The notes: generated by a model from the sequence alone, not told the origin. DNA of 64,000 bases from Clostridium beijerinckii HUN142 (GCF_000621745.1 NZ_JHXK01000009.1:124001-188000); one strand, 5' to 3'. Shown: positions 9,041 through 18,479, numbered from the stretch's first letter. Made by a program: numbers and translations.

Positions 9041-9358
9041 ATGAAAAAATTTATTTATGTATTAGTATTTTTCTTCCTTGTTTCTTCTAATATTATAATT
9101 CCACCTTGTGCGGCTGAAACTAAAATTCTCAAGCGTGGTTTCTATAAAATTGAAGATTTAAATTTATCTATAGATAATCCATATACAGTTCAAAATAATT
9201 CTTTTAATGAGCGGATTTATATAGTTGTTGTAGATGCTACGGAAACGCCTATACAATCTATTCGCCTATGGCCCCAATCACAAAAATTCAATTTATTTCC
9301 TCTCAAAGCTGGATATAAAATTATAATAACTGGTGATGGTGAATTAGTTATTTCATAA
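9041..9358 (+). CDS. Small secreted protein, paralogue 2 of 3
   Basis: A 105-aa protein with a signal peptide (about 1-25, ending near CAAE). Its mature part aligns throughout with the preceding gene (GFYKIEDLNLS, YTVQN, an R-L-W-P-Q-S-Q-K motif, ending G-E-L-V-I-S). It has its own AAAGGTGG site. ATG 9041 is chosen over a GTG 12 nt earlier that lies within that site. The two genes are a tandem duplication with moderate divergence. Function unknown. Confidence 0.75.
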   Translation: MKKFIYVLVFFFLVSSNIIIPPCAAETKILKRGFYKIEDLNLSIDNPYTVQNNSFNERIYIVVVDATETPIQSIRLWPQSQKFNLFPLKAGYKIIITGDGELVIS

Positions 9359-9384
9359 GAGATGCTTTTATAGTGTCTCTTATG
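9354..9384. terminator. Weak hairpin after the secreted-protein pair
   Basis: CATAAGAGA (9354-9362) pairs perfectly with TCTCTTATG (9376-9384). No U-tract follows, so it may be an mRNA 3' end stabiliser rather than a true terminator. Confidence 0.4.
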
Positions 9385-9566
9385 ATACGGTTCGCTTAAA
9401 TTATTCTTCACTTCATTCCTCCAATAAGACTTTAGAACTTCCCACAAATAAGTATATTTCTCCCCCAAAAATTTCTTCATAACTTATATAGAATTTGAAT
9501 TTTTTAATACGCTTCATACCAGTTCACTAATTATCACTCTTAGTTATTTCTACAAAGACACCCTCG

Positions 9567-9908
9567 TTAATTTCTAGTTCTTTTCTTATTTTTTTTAATA
9601 ATATCTATAACTACTATCAGTAAATATGTTATTAAAGACAATATTAAATAAACTATTATGGCTGGAATTATGCTGCCCATTCTATACCATTGATTAATAG
9701 GCAGTATGATTGATAGTGATAATAACAAAAATCCAATCAACATATTTTTTATTGATTTGAAGGAAATAATAGTCTGAATTATAAACATTATCGGAAATAA
9801 AATATAAATTCCAATTAAAATCCACTTACTATACGGAAAATGAGAATCTATGAATATAAATAAGAATGTTAATATACTCGGTAATATAGTTAAAAGTATT
9901 TTTTTCAT
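9567..9908 (-). CDS. Small integral membrane protein in an ABC transporter operon
   Basis: A 113-aa protein with four predicted transmembrane helices (about 4-20, 29-47, 54-75, 80-104) and a lysine/arginine-rich C-terminal tail. It has no recognised domain. It is the last gene of the operon, 14 nt after the ATPase gene, so it may be an accessory subunit or an immunity-type protein of the transporter. Confidence 0.65.
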   Translation of the reverse strand: MKKILLTILPSILTFLFIFIDSHFPYSKWILIGIYILFPIMFIIQTIISFKSIKNMLIGFLLLSLSIILPINQWYRMGSIIPAIIVYLILSLITYLLIVVIDIIKKNKKRTRN

Positions 9909-9922
9909 AAATTATGACTCCT

Positions 9923-10600
9923 TTATTTAATACTATCCCATTTTCCATCTTTCATTTTCAAGGTTTTATTGCAAAAGCTTGCAACAAGATTATCATGTGT
10001 CACAACTAATATTGTCTTATTATGTTTTTGGTTTAATTCTTGCAATATTTTCATGATTTTAATGCTATTTTCTTGATCCAATGCTCCTGTTGGCTCATCA
10101 GCTAATATAATTTCGCTTTCTTGAGTAAGTGCTCTAGCAATGGCAACTCTTTGCTGCTGCCCTCCTGATAATTGCCTAATACTTTTATTTTTTAAATTCA
10201 ATATATCTAATTCTTTTAAATACTTTATTGCCTTATTTATTCGTTCTTTTCGTGAAATACCTCTAAATTTAAGAGGAAGCATTACATTTTCTAACACGCT
10301 AAGATCTTTTATTAATGCAAAGTTTTGAAATATAAAAGAAATCTTTTCATTTCTGATTTTAGATAAATGATTAAGCTTATTAAAGTCTACTTGAAAATCG
10401 TCAATATAATATTCACCTTGGCTTGGAGTATCTATACATCCCAATATATTAAGCAATGTGCTTTTACCACAACCAGAAGGCCCCATAATAGCTATAGTAT
10501 CACCTTTATCCACCTTTATGCTTATTCCATCTACTGCTATAACTTCGTTATCACCTTTTCCATAGGTTTTATATATATTTCTTAAATCTAATATACTCAT
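9923..10600 (-). CDS. ABC transporter ATPase, MacB/LolD type
   Basis: A 225-aa nucleotide-binding subunit. Walker A is GPSGCGKS (40-47), the Q-loop FQNFAL is near 91, the signature LSGGQQQR lies at 144-151, Walker B ILADEP at 165-170 and the switch histidine in VVTHD. The subfamily powers FtsX-fold permeases that act by mechanotransmission (peptide or antibiotic export, cell wall control, lipoprotein release) rather than classic transport. Its ATG overlaps the stop of the upstream permease gene by 4 nt, so translation is coupled. Confidence 0.92.
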   Translation of the reverse strand: MSILDLRNIYKTYGKGDNEVIAVDGISIKVDKGDTIAIMGPSGCGKSTLLNILGCIDTPSQGEYYIDDFQVDFNKLNHLSKIRNEKISFIFQNFALIKDLSVLENVMLPLKFRGISRKERINKAIKYLKELDILNLKNKSIRQLSGGQQQRVAIARALTQESEIILADEPTGALDQENSIKIMKILQELNQKHNKTILVVTHDNLVASFCNKTLKMKDGKWDSIK

Positions 10601-11820
10601 TCTGTAAATCCTCCCATCATCTCTTTTGGAGTCAACTTATTTATTTCTTTAAAACTCATTAGCACAATTAAAATAATTGTTAATAACAATATCCCAATGG
10701 AAATATATAAATTAAATAATAAGTTTTCATTAATAAAAAATGCATAAACGCTTCCGCAGTTCTTTAAATAAAATAAACTTCCTCCTATGATTCCAATTAG
10801 TATATTTATAAAAAACTCAGAAGAAAATGTTTTAAATATATCTTTTTTACTAATTCCAAAAGAATAAAGAATTCCAATCCTATCTACATCTTCGGTTATT
10901 TTATAACTAATTGTAGTAATTATTGATGCAGATGCAATAATAGTAATTATAATTATTCTAAATATTTCATAGTACTTTTTTGATTTTATTTCTTCCAAAA
11001 ATTTATCTAAATCATCACCAAAATCTGAAACAACTATATCATCAGAAATTTTTCTTATATTTGATTCTAATTCAGTTGAATTATTTTCTTTGTCACCATT
11101 GAAAAATATCGTTATAGGTTGATATCCAAAATTTTGAAAGAATGTTTCGTCACTAAGTGGAATAACAAATGACTTATTTAATAAAAATGAGCTATCTACA
11201 CTATTTGTATAATCAAATGCTAATACATCCTTCTTAAATTGCCCTACAATTTTATAAGTTATATTATTAGCTACATAGCTAGTGCCAACCTTAACTTTTT
11301 TAGCCAAATCATTTCCGACAATCACAGGTATATATTCATCATTTCTAATCCATTCCTCTTTTGAAATTTCTTGAGTTATATTATTTTGATAATGTTCTAT
11401 CATTCCATAATTGAATCCAATTGGATGTATCAACTCATCATTTGTATCTTTTTCTGTAAAATTAGACTCTAAGTCTTTAGAATTTAACCCTAAAACATCA
11501 ATTGGAATATCCGTATACAGATCCCTTTGAATAAAACCGTAAGTATAATTATTTTTTGATATTAACTCAAGACTTTCCTTTATATCATTTTTATAATCTT
11601 CAATATCTTTGTTTTCCTTAAGGATCATCTTATAAAACGTCATGAACTTAGAATTATCTATGGAAATTGATCTGTTGTACCTATTTCTATATGACCTATC
11701 AAAGTTAATTAAAGAAACCAAAGACGCAGCATAAAATATCCATAAAGCTACTTCCAATATAATTAATACATTAACTATCAAGTTTCTTTTTATATCAAAA
11801 AAGATAAATTTGCTTTTCAT
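10597..11820 (-). CDS. FtsX-type ABC permease, second subunit
   Basis: A 407-aa protein with one N-terminal helix (about 11-33), a large extracytoplasmic domain (about 35-285) and three C-terminal helices (about 287-310, 333-352, 368-395), the MacB/FtsX layout. It lies 5 nt after the first permease gene and overlaps the ATPase gene. A predicted heterodimer with the 366-aa permease would form the membrane part of the exporter. The substrate is not evident. Clostridial relatives often handle antimicrobial peptides or bacteriocins. Confidence 0.85.
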   Translation of the reverse strand: MKSKFIFFDIKRNLIVNVLIILEVALWIFYAASLVSLINFDRSYRNRYNRSISIDNSKFMTFYKMILKENKDIEDYKNDIKESLELISKNNYTYGFIQRDLYTDIPIDVLGLNSKDLESNFTEKDTNDELIHPIGFNYGMIEHYQNNITQEISKEEWIRNDEYIPVIVGNDLAKKVKVGTSYVANNITYKIVGQFKKDVLAFDYTNSVDSSFLLNKSFVIPLSDETFFQNFGYQPITIFFNGDKENNSTELESNIRKISDDIVVSDFGDDLDKFLEEIKSKKYYEIFRIIIITIIASASIITTISYKITEDVDRIGILYSFGISKKDIFKTFSSEFFINILIGIIGGSLFYLKNCGSVYAFFINENLLFNLYISIGILLLTIILIVLMSFKEINKLTPKEMMGGFTE

Positions 11821-11825
11821 ACTAC

Positions 11826-12926
11826 TTACCTTATTTCTTTCATTATTTTAAATCTAATTACATTAAACAACACTAGTATAGATACAATTATAGATATTAT
11901 AAATATTAGCATTGAACTTAATATGATATTTGGAATGTTAACAGCTGAATATTGAGATGAGAAAGACTTCATCATAAAATCTATTGTAATTTTTGATAAA
12001 GCTAGTCCAGCAATAATTCCAATCGAAGATATTCTTATGAATTTTGCAAAAACCTCTTTAAATACATCAGAGTTTTTAGCCCCCAAGACTTTCATAATAG
12101 CAACTTTTTCACGTATATTTTTAGCAAAGAAATATGAAAATAAAAGTAAATTTGCTATACCAAGTATTATTTGATATAAGCTATTTTTAAGTTCGTAAAC
12201 ATTTTTGAATAAATAATCGATAACCGAAGTCCTAGAAATCTCTTTTTCAGAAACATTAATATTTTTCAGGTTAATTTCTTTAATGTCTATATTACTTATA
12301 TTATTCTCATAAAAAATAACATTAGGAACCTTAGTGTTTATAAAATATAGAGATCTTATCGGAATTATACTGCTATATTTAAATACTTCAGTATTTCCAA
12401 GAACCCCAACAACTTTATAATCTTCATTAAATATTTTTATATAACGTTCTCCATTTTTCTCTTCAACTAATCTTTCTAAACCAAAACCTATAATAGCAAC
12501 TTTTTCATTGCTCATTAACTCTTCTTCAGTTAAGTATCTTCCTTTAATTAAATTTCTACTTTCTATGTCAATCCCATTAGAGCAAGGCCATATATCATTA
12601 ATATAAAACTTATTATCAACTTGTATTTGATCTTCAAATGGCTTTAAAATAATTTTCTTATATCCTGCCTCTTGAACAGCATCTACTATTTCTGATAAGC
12701 TTGGATTTTCTTTATCCTCATCTTTATTTACAACTTCAGCTCCATCAACATATTTAGTATCATGTACTGTATCTATTTTTAGATACTTATAATCTTTATT
12801 AAATCGGTTTTGTTCTGTAACTCTATTATAATTTGAATATACAATACTTATTGTTAAACTAAATGCAAAAGTTGACACTAAAAAACCAATTATTAAAAAT
12901 AGCTCTATCTTAGTATATTTATTCAT
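11826..12926 (-). CDS. FtsX-type ABC permease, first subunit
   Basis: A 366-aa permease with an N-terminal helix (about 8-30), an extracytoplasmic domain (about 31-250) and C-terminal helices at about 252-270, 294-315 and 335-358. The KVAIMKVLGAKNSDVFKEVF segment matches the coupling region of MacB-like permeases. It is the first gene of the four-gene operon. The RBS is a modest GGAG. A perfect 13-bp inverted repeat lies 16 nt upstream of the ATG. Confidence 0.85.
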   Translation of the reverse strand: MNKYTKIELFLIIGFLVSTFAFSLTISIVYSNYNRVTEQNRFNKDYKYLKIDTVHDTKYVDGAEVVNKDEDKENPSLSEIVDAVQEAGYKKIILKPFEDQIQVDNKFYINDIWPCSNGIDIESRNLIKGRYLTEEELMSNEKVAIIGFGLERLVEEKNGERYIKIFNEDYKVVGVLGNTEVFKYSSIIPIRSLYFINTKVPNVIFYENNISNIDIKEINLKNINVSEKEISRTSVIDYLFKNVYELKNSLYQIILGIANLLLFSYFFAKNIREKVAIMKVLGAKNSDVFKEVFAKFIRISSIGIIAGLALSKITIDFMMKSFSSQYSAVNIPNIILSSMLIFIISIIVSILVLFNVIRFKIMKEIR

Positions 12927-12941
12927 ATATTACTCCACATG

Positions 12942-12974
12942 AATATTAGTAAAGCGCTGATCTTTACTAATATT
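12942..12974 (-). promoter_or_regulatory. Perfect inverted repeat before the ABC operon, candidate operator
   Basis: AATATTAGTAAAG (12942-12954) and CTTTACTAATATT (12962-12974) form a perfect 13-bp inverted repeat with a 7-nt centre, 16 nt upstream of the first permease start. There is no U-tract on either side. It may be an operator or a 5' UTR hairpin. The rest of the 12927-13300 gap shows nothing else recognisable. Confidence 0.55.
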
Positions 12975-13300
12975 ATTATCTGAATTTTTATTTTAAGTTA
13001 ACCTACATTCAAGTAAATGCGCTTTTTTCTAAACCTATGAGTTTGAGAATAAACTGAGATTTCTCTTTCACTTTTATATTCTATCAAAAATACCCTAAAT
13101 GTACAAAAATATACTTTTATGCTAATAACATTAAAATTTACTCAAGATAGAATATAGCTAACTATTTCTTTATTTCTTAATATCAAGGCAGTATACAACT
13201 GAGATTTTCTCCTATTCCATTACAAATTTTCTGCAATTGCCTATGCGTTTTTCTTAAATTCAGCTAATAATAAATCTTAGCACTCAATAAAAAAACAATA

Positions 13301-13359
13301 GACAACATATTGACTACATTGGAATAATATGCTATTGTAATTTTAGACAGTATATTGTC
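13301..13359 (+). promoter_or_regulatory. marR promoter with two operator-like sites
   Basis: TTGACT (13310-13315) and TATTGT (13333-13338) have a 17-nt spacer. GACAGTATATTGTC (13346-13359), with palindromic GACA and TGTC ends, covers the expected start site. A related 14-mer, GACAACATATTGAC (13301-13314), 11 of 14 identical, overlaps the -35. The arrangement suggests autorepression by the MarR protein. Confidence 0.6.
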
Positions 13360-13380
13360 CAACTAAGGAGGAGATATTTT

Positions 13381-13929
13381 ATGGATAACTATAAAGCGCT
13401 TTTTTTAATACAACAAATATACGCAACTCTGTTTTCTCTTACTAATAAAATTCAAATTAAGGGTGATGAATATTGTGAACCTTTAACTAGCAGACAGCTT
13501 ATGGCAATGGTTGCCATTATTCATTTACCTGAAAATGAAACAACTCTAAATAATATCGCTAAAAAACTAGGTACAACAAAACAGAGTGTAAAACAATTGA
13601 TTACTAATTTAGAGAACAAAGGATATGTCCTTACTGTGCCAAGCCAATATGATAAACGTGCAGTTAATGTGAAAATAACTGAAGCTGGAACGGATGCCAT
13701 GATGATAGGTGCCGAAAAATCGATGGAGTTTTTTGGGATGCTTTCTAAAGGCTTTTCCATTGAAGAAATGGAAATCTTATGGACGTTATTAAAGAAATTA
13801 TATAGATTTGATGGCGAAGAACAAGACGGTTTTGAAGAAGAAGCTGAATTTGACATGGGTGATGATGCACTGGAAATACAAAAGAGAGCATTAAATGAAT
13901 TTGATAGAGCAAGAAATGAAGGAAAATAA
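13381..13929 (+). CDS. MarR-family transcriptional regulator
   Basis: A 182-aa winged helix protein. The recognition region is about 54-100 (TTLNNIAKKLGTTKQSVKQLITNLENKGYV, then the wing with SQYDKRAVNVKIT). The C-terminus (about 147-182) is an acidic extension (FDGEEQDGFEEEAEFDMGDD) longer than in typical MarR proteins. It is followed 26 nt later by a serine hydrolase gene, probably co-transcribed and co-regulated. Two operator-like repeats lie at its promoter. Confidence 0.9.
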   Translation: MDNYKALFLIQQIYATLFSLTNKIQIKGDEYCEPLTSRQLMAMVAIIHLPENETTLNNIAKKLGTTKQSVKQLITNLENKGYVLTVPSQYDKRAVNVKITEAGTDAMMIGAEKSMEFFGMLSKGFSIEEMEILWTLLKKLYRFDGEEQDGFEEEAEFDMGDDALEIQKRALNEFDRARNEGK

Positions 13930-13955
13930 AAAATAAATAAAGGTGGTACAATATT

Positions 13956-15401
13956 ATGAATGATATTCTATCTAATAACTCTCAAGATCTTAATGACTTT
14001 TTATCTAAGTATATGAATAAGTGGAAAATTCCCGGAATGGCTGTAGGTATTATTAAAGATGATGAAATAATATACTGCAATGAGTTAGGACTGCGCGATG
14101 TTAACAAAAATTTGAATGTTACAAAAGATACTTTATTTGCTATAGGTTCTGCAAGTAAATCTTTTACCTCACTATCAATAGGCATATTAGTGGATGAAGG
14201 TAAGCTTGATCTTGATACTCCTATAAAAAAATACATGCCTAGTTTTGAAATGCAAAATAAATATGCTGAAGAACATCTTACATTAAGGGACATGCTTTGT
14301 CATCGTTCTGGATTACCTAGACATGATATTTTATGGTATACAAATCCTTCTTTAAGCAGAAAAGAACTGGTAGATAAAATTAAATACTTGGAATTTAGTA
14401 AAGATTTCAGAGAAACATGGCAATATAATAATTTGATGTATGCCACAGCTGGCTACCTTGTTGAACTAGTTACAGGAATGACATGGGAAGAATTTGTGAA
14501 ATCAAGAATTCTTGAGCCTCTTGGTATGAACAGCACAAATTTCTCAGTAGATGCTTTAAAAGAGTCTTCTGATTACAGTAAGCCCTATGCGCAAAAAGGT
14601 GAAGAAATTAATCAAATAGACTTTAGAAAACTAGATGCTGTTGCTCCTGCTGGTTCTATGAATTCAAGTTTAAATGATATGTTAAAATGGCTTAGCCTTC
14701 ATTTGAATAAAGGTAAAGTAAATGGAAAACAGATTATATCAGAAAAAACTATAAGTGAGTTACATTCACCTCAACTCCCTTGTGAGCTAATCCCTTTAAA
14801 GTTTGATGAATTGCAATTTTCATCTTATGCTTTAGGCTGGTTTGTTGAAGCATATAGAGGAAGAAAACATGTTAACCATGGTGGAAATATAGATGGATTT
14901 TGCTCCTATACGAGCTTTCTTCCAGACGAGAATATTGGCGTAGTTATTCTTACTAATTTAAATAATCCTGTCTGTGCAATGCCTATAGCATACCATATAT
15001 ATGACAAGCTTTTAGGCTATGACCATAGTGATTTTTGTGAAAAACTAGAGGATGAAGCTGCAAAGATGATGAAAGCAATGGAAGCTGCTACTAAGCCTAC
15101 AATAGACTCAAAAAAAGATAACTCAACTCCATCTCACTCCCTTGAAGAATATACTGGCATATATGAAAATCCAGCATATGGTTCTTTAAAAATCGAAGTA
15201 AAAGATAATAGATTAAAATTAATTTATAATAATATAGACTATACACTTAATCATAAATGCTATGACATTTTTACCATGACAATAATGGAATATTACTTGG
15301 TTGATGTGACCTTTAATTATGATAGTAATGGAAATATTAAAAGTGTTTCAATACCTTTTGAGGAGACTGTAAAAGAAATTTTGTTCATGAAATGTAAATA
15401 A
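13956..15401 (+). CDS. Serine hydrolase of the class C beta-lactamase / esterase family
   Basis: A 481-aa protein. The catalytic motifs are SxxK at S65-A-S-K68, YxN at Y157-N-N159 and HGG at 308-310, the set of class C beta-lactamases, DD-peptidases and related esterases. A C-terminal beta domain from about 385 (LEEYTGIYENPAYGSLKIEV) resembles DUF3471. No signal peptide is visible, so it is likely cytoplasmic and may be an esterase or peptidase rather than a beta-lactamase. It sits in an operon with MarR, which may control it in response to its substrate. Confidence 0.88.
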   Translation: MNDILSNNSQDLNDFLSKYMNKWKIPGMAVGIIKDDEIIYCNELGLRDVNKNLNVTKDTLFAIGSASKSFTSLSIGILVDEGKLDLDTPIKKYMPSFEMQNKYAEEHLTLRDMLCHRSGLPRHDILWYTNPSLSRKELVDKIKYLEFSKDFRETWQYNNLMYATAGYLVELVTGMTWEEFVKSRILEPLGMNSTNFSVDALKESSDYSKPYAQKGEEINQIDFRKLDAVAPAGSMNSSLNDMLKWLSLHLNKGKVNGKQIISEKTISELHSPQLPCELIPLKFDELQFSSYALGWFVEAYRGRKHVNHGGNIDGFCSYTSFLPDENIGVVILTNLNNPVCAMPIAYHIYDKLLGYDHSDFCEKLEDEAAKMMKAMEAATKPTIDSKKDNSTPSHSLEEYTGIYENPAYGSLKIEVKDNRLKLIYNNIDYTLNHKCYDIFTMTIMEYYLVDVTFNYDSNGNIKSVSIPFEETVKEILFMKCK

Positions 15402-15422
15402 TAATAATAATAATAATACTAC

Positions 15423-15466
15423 AGAATTGCATTTATAGATCTTCTTTATTTGCAATTCTCTTTATA
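15423..15466 (+). terminator. Probable terminator after the serine hydrolase gene
   Basis: AGAATTGCA (15423-15431) pairs with TGCAATTCT (15451-15459), followed by a short T-rich stretch. A run of ATA triplets (ataataata...) immediately precedes it. Confidence 0.65.
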
Positions 15467-15610
15467 GGGTCAGAACCTTCTCCTACAGCAATAATATCTG
15501 CTCTAAAATCTACTAAAAAACATTGTGAAACTCTATTTTTTAGCAGTGCAATTTTTCAACCTACATATGCTCTTATTGATTAATAAACACTGATCATGTG
15601 TTTTTAATAT

Positions 15611-16852
15611 TTACAAAACTCTAATTATTCCTAATACCAAACCAACGCAAAAACCACAAATAGCACCATTTATCCTTATCCACTGCAAGTCATCACCTAC
15701 ACGCTCTTCAATCAATTTTATAAGGGTTTCAGTATCTAATCTTTCAATATTATCTCTAACTAATCTGCCTATATTTTCATGATTGGAATTTATGTAACCT
15801 GATACACGTTCCTGTATCTGCTGCTCTAATTTATTTATTAAATCAATATCCTCTGATATATTGTCTATTAAATTGCTTAGCATTGGCAGTATATTATTTC
15901 TTATGTAGTCTTCTTTAACATAACCTAATATTATATTTTTTAATTCATATAATATTTTTATTGTAAAGTTATTTAGTTCAACATTACTGCCTAATCTCAT
16001 TTTATACTCATCTATTTTTTGTATAACTTCTTCATTGTTACTTATGTTTCTTATATTGCTCTGCATTAATTCAAGCAGTGTAATTCTACTGGTATTATCA
16101 TGTTTTTTTAAATCCTTTAATATTACAACGACTAAATCTTGAGCTATTTTTCCTACTTTATCTTTTCCTAAAACATTTAAGACTGTATTTAATGAATATT
16201 GCATTATTCCACTTATCTTTAGTTTATTTATAGAATTGAATACTATATTTCCAAGTTCATTCTTTACTTTATCTTGCTTTACTATCTCTTCAAGCTTAAT
16301 AAGTAAATTATCTAAAATTTTCTCTTCATAATTATTTCTTAAGAATATGCCAATTAATTTTTCAAGAAAGTTTTTAGAATCTAATGTATTCAAATATTTT
16401 TGAATTAGTTTAAGCAAAGATGAAGAAACTTTTTCTATAGGAATATGCTCTATGACACGTTTAATAACATACATTCCTGCTTCTATTCCTTGCTTAGAAC
16501 ATATAATTTTTTTGCATATATTTAATATTTTTTTCACTACTTCTAATTCATGTACTTTATTTATAATACTTGATTTATTGAGCAAGTTGTTTTCAACTAT
16601 TGATACTAAACCTTCTGTTATTCTTTTACGATTCCTAGGCAGAAGTGCAGTATGTGGAATTGGAATTCCTAAGGGATACCGAAAAAGTGCTACTACTGCA
16701 AACCAATCTGAAAATCCACCTACCACTCCAGCTTCAAATCCACTTTGCAATATAGTTATTATAGGTGTATTTTGTGGAAACAAAGTAATTATAAAACCTA
16801 TAAACATAATGACTAATAAAATTAAGGCTCTTTGATTAGTTTTCATTTTCAT
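15611..16852 (-). CDS. DUF445 family membrane protein
   Basis: A 413-aa protein with an N-terminal membrane segment pair (about 6-40), then the DUF445 hallmark GFEAGVVGGFSDWFAVVALFR and PHTALLPRNRKRI. A long helical middle and a C-terminal hydrophobic helix (about 390-412) follow. The start is placed at 16852 because AGGAGG lies 8 nt upstream, whereas the longer in-frame option lacks an RBS. It lies 73 nt downstream of apbE on the same strand. Family function is unknown. Confidence 0.85.
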   Translation of the reverse strand: MKMKTNQRALILLVIMFIGFIITLFPQNTPIITILQSGFEAGVVGGFSDWFAVVALFRYPLGIPIPHTALLPRNRKRITEGLVSIVENNLLNKSSIINKVHELEVVKKILNICKKIICSKQGIEAGMYVIKRVIEHIPIEKVSSSLLKLIQKYLNTLDSKNFLEKLIGIFLRNNYEEKILDNLLIKLEEIVKQDKVKNELGNIVFNSINKLKISGIMQYSLNTVLNVLGKDKVGKIAQDLVVVILKDLKKHDNTSRITLLELMQSNIRNISNNEEVIQKIDEYKMRLGSNVELNNFTIKILYELKNIILGYVKEDYIRNNILPMLSNLIDNISEDIDLINKLEQQIQERVSGYINSNHENIGRLVRDNIERLDTETLIKLIEERVGDDLQWIRINGAICGFCVGLVLGIIRVL

Positions 16853-16925
16853 ATTATAGCCTCCTATATTGTCAGTATGTAAACATATTGTAAAATTTAT
16901 ACTAGACTGAGGCATAATAAAAAAA

Positions 16926-17972
16926 TTAATTGGCAAATTTAAAGTCTGGATCTAATTTATCTAATTTTATATTCCAATTTGAAGATTTATAAATATTGTA
17001 ATCAGAAGTTATTGCCATGCAAGAAACACCTTGCAAACTGTCTATAAATTTCAAACCATTATCCACACCTGCTATGAAAACAGTTTTGGTTAAAATATCA
17101 GCAAGCATATTGCTATCAGGAATACTGCTGTCTACAACTATGGTGACACTCATTACACCATTATCTGTTGGATATCCTGTGCTTGGGTTTAATATATGAT
17201 GATACCTCTTACCATCCTTTATAAAATATCTTTCATAATCCCCAGAAGTAGAAAGTGCTTGTTCTGATAAATTAATTATACCCACATAATCTTGATCGCT
17301 GTCTTTTCTAGGATGCTTAACTCCAACATTCCATGGTGTTCCATCTGGCTTTTTACCAACTGTATATATAGAACTACCTCCAAGGCTTATAATCCCGCCT
17401 TTAATATCGTACTCTTTATAAATTTTTAACACTTCATCTGCGGCAAATCCTTTAGCTATTCCACCTAAATCTATTGCCATACCTTCTTTTAGTAACTTAA
17501 TACTATTATTCTCTTCATTTATACTGATATCATTATATCCAACTAGCGGTAGTTTTGATTTAATCTCTTCATCTGTAGGTATTCTTTCGTTATCAGTTCC
17601 TATTCCCCAAAGATTTACAAGTGGGCCTACAGTTATGTCAAATACCCCATTACTTAACTTAGAATACTTAACTGCGGTTTCAACCATTTTTATAATCTCA
17701 GGATGTACTTGTACATATTCTTTACCTGCAGCTTGATTAATTTTACTTATGTCACTGCTATCTATAGTCACACTTGCCATTTGCTCAATCTCATCTAATC
17801 TTGAAAGAGATGCTTCTATAGCTTCATTAGCTTTTGGACCATATGCTTTTAGCTGAAAAACAGTATCCATTTTCAATGCCGTTTTAGTAATAATCTCCTG
17901 ATTCTTTGAACACCCTGAAAAAATAAGAATACATAGTATGCATGTCATTAACATAGATATTTTTTTAATCAC
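16926..17972 (-). CDS. apbE: FAD:protein FMN transferase, lipoprotein
   Basis: ApbE attaches FMN covalently to a threonine of extracytoplasmic flavoproteins such as RnfG, RnfD or NqrC subunits. The protein has an N-terminal lipoprotein signal with lipobox IFSGC, then MDTVFQLKAYG, GVFDITVGPL, DLGGIAKGFAAD (FAD binding) and HHILNPSTGYP, the family landmarks, over about 348 aa. A GTG at 17972 with GAGGG 8 nt upstream is chosen. An ATG 15 nt earlier has no RBS. DUF445 follows in the same direction. No flavoprotein target is encoded within the window. Confidence 0.92.
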   Translation of the reverse strand: MIKKISMLMTCILCILIFSGCSKNQEIITKTALKMDTVFQLKAYGPKANEAIEASLSRLDEIEQMASVTIDSSDISKINQAAGKEYVQVHPEIIKMVETAVKYSKLSNGVFDITVGPLVNLWGIGTDNERIPTDEEIKSKLPLVGYNDISINEENNSIKLLKEGMAIDLGGIAKGFAADEVLKIYKEYDIKGGIISLGGSSIYTVGKKPDGTPWNVGVKHPRKDSDQDYVGIINLSEQALSTSGDYERYFIKDGKRYHHILNPSTGYPTDNGVMSVTIVVDSSIPDSNMLADILTKTVFIAGVDNGLKFIDSLQGVSCMAITSDYNIYKSSNWNIKLDKLDPDFKFAN

Positions 17973-18137
17973 TTTAATCGCCCTCATAATTCAATTTAAT
18001 AAATTTATTAACCTATCAAACATTTTACATCATTTTAGAGTCATTTTATAGAATTTTTTCCAATAAAGTAATACTTTTATTTACATTTTATTTTGCGGCT
18101 ATGTTCTAATGTAGTGTTGATATTAAGACATAAAAAT

Positions 18138-18164
18138 ATAGATGGGATTGTCCATCTATGTTTT
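18138..18164. terminator. Bidirectional intrinsic terminator
   Basis: ATAGATGG (18138-18145) pairs with CCATCTAT (18152-18159), with A-rich and T-rich flanks. It serves the minus-strand membrane protein gene at 18189. Confidence 0.82.
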
Positions 18165-18188
18165 TACATATATTACATTTATCAATTT

Positions 18189-18479
18189 CTATAATCCAAA
18201 AACGGAAGCTGGTAAACTCCAAAGAATTACTGGCCAAAATAATAATATAAAATTAATTACTATTAACAGCAGCCCTAATTTTGTTTTATGTTTAATCACT
18301 CCAAATATTGAAAGTATTCCACCTATAATTGCAAATATAAATGGTCCGTAATACAATAAAAATCCTTCTAAGCGTGTAGAATGAGTCGGCATTAGTTGAA
18401 TATACTCATTTACTAATACTAAAAAGGATACTATTAAAATACCTATAGAACATTTTGTAAATATGCTTTCTTCTTTCAT
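18189..18479 (-). CDS. Small membrane protein of unknown function
   Basis: A 96-aa protein with three predicted transmembrane helices (about 9-27, 42-62, 68-90), behind a good AAGGAGG site. No family recognised. It is a single-gene unit between two terminator or promoter regions, so context gives no hint of role. Confidence 0.7.
   Translation of the reverse strand: MKEESIFTKCSIGILIVSFLVLVNEYIQLMPTHSTRLEGFLLYYGPFIFAIIGGILSIFGVIKHKTKLGLLLIVINFILLFWPVILWSLPASVFGL

Noticed and set aside
9217-9480. 87-codon minus-strand frame opposite the second small secreted protein
   Set aside because: It overlaps a gene with clear signal peptide, RBS and paralogues, and has no RBS of its own.
15401-15420. 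ATA-triplet run as a CRISPR or phase-variation repeat
   Set aside because: It is only about six triplets after a stop codon, with no spacers and no gene whose frame it could switch.
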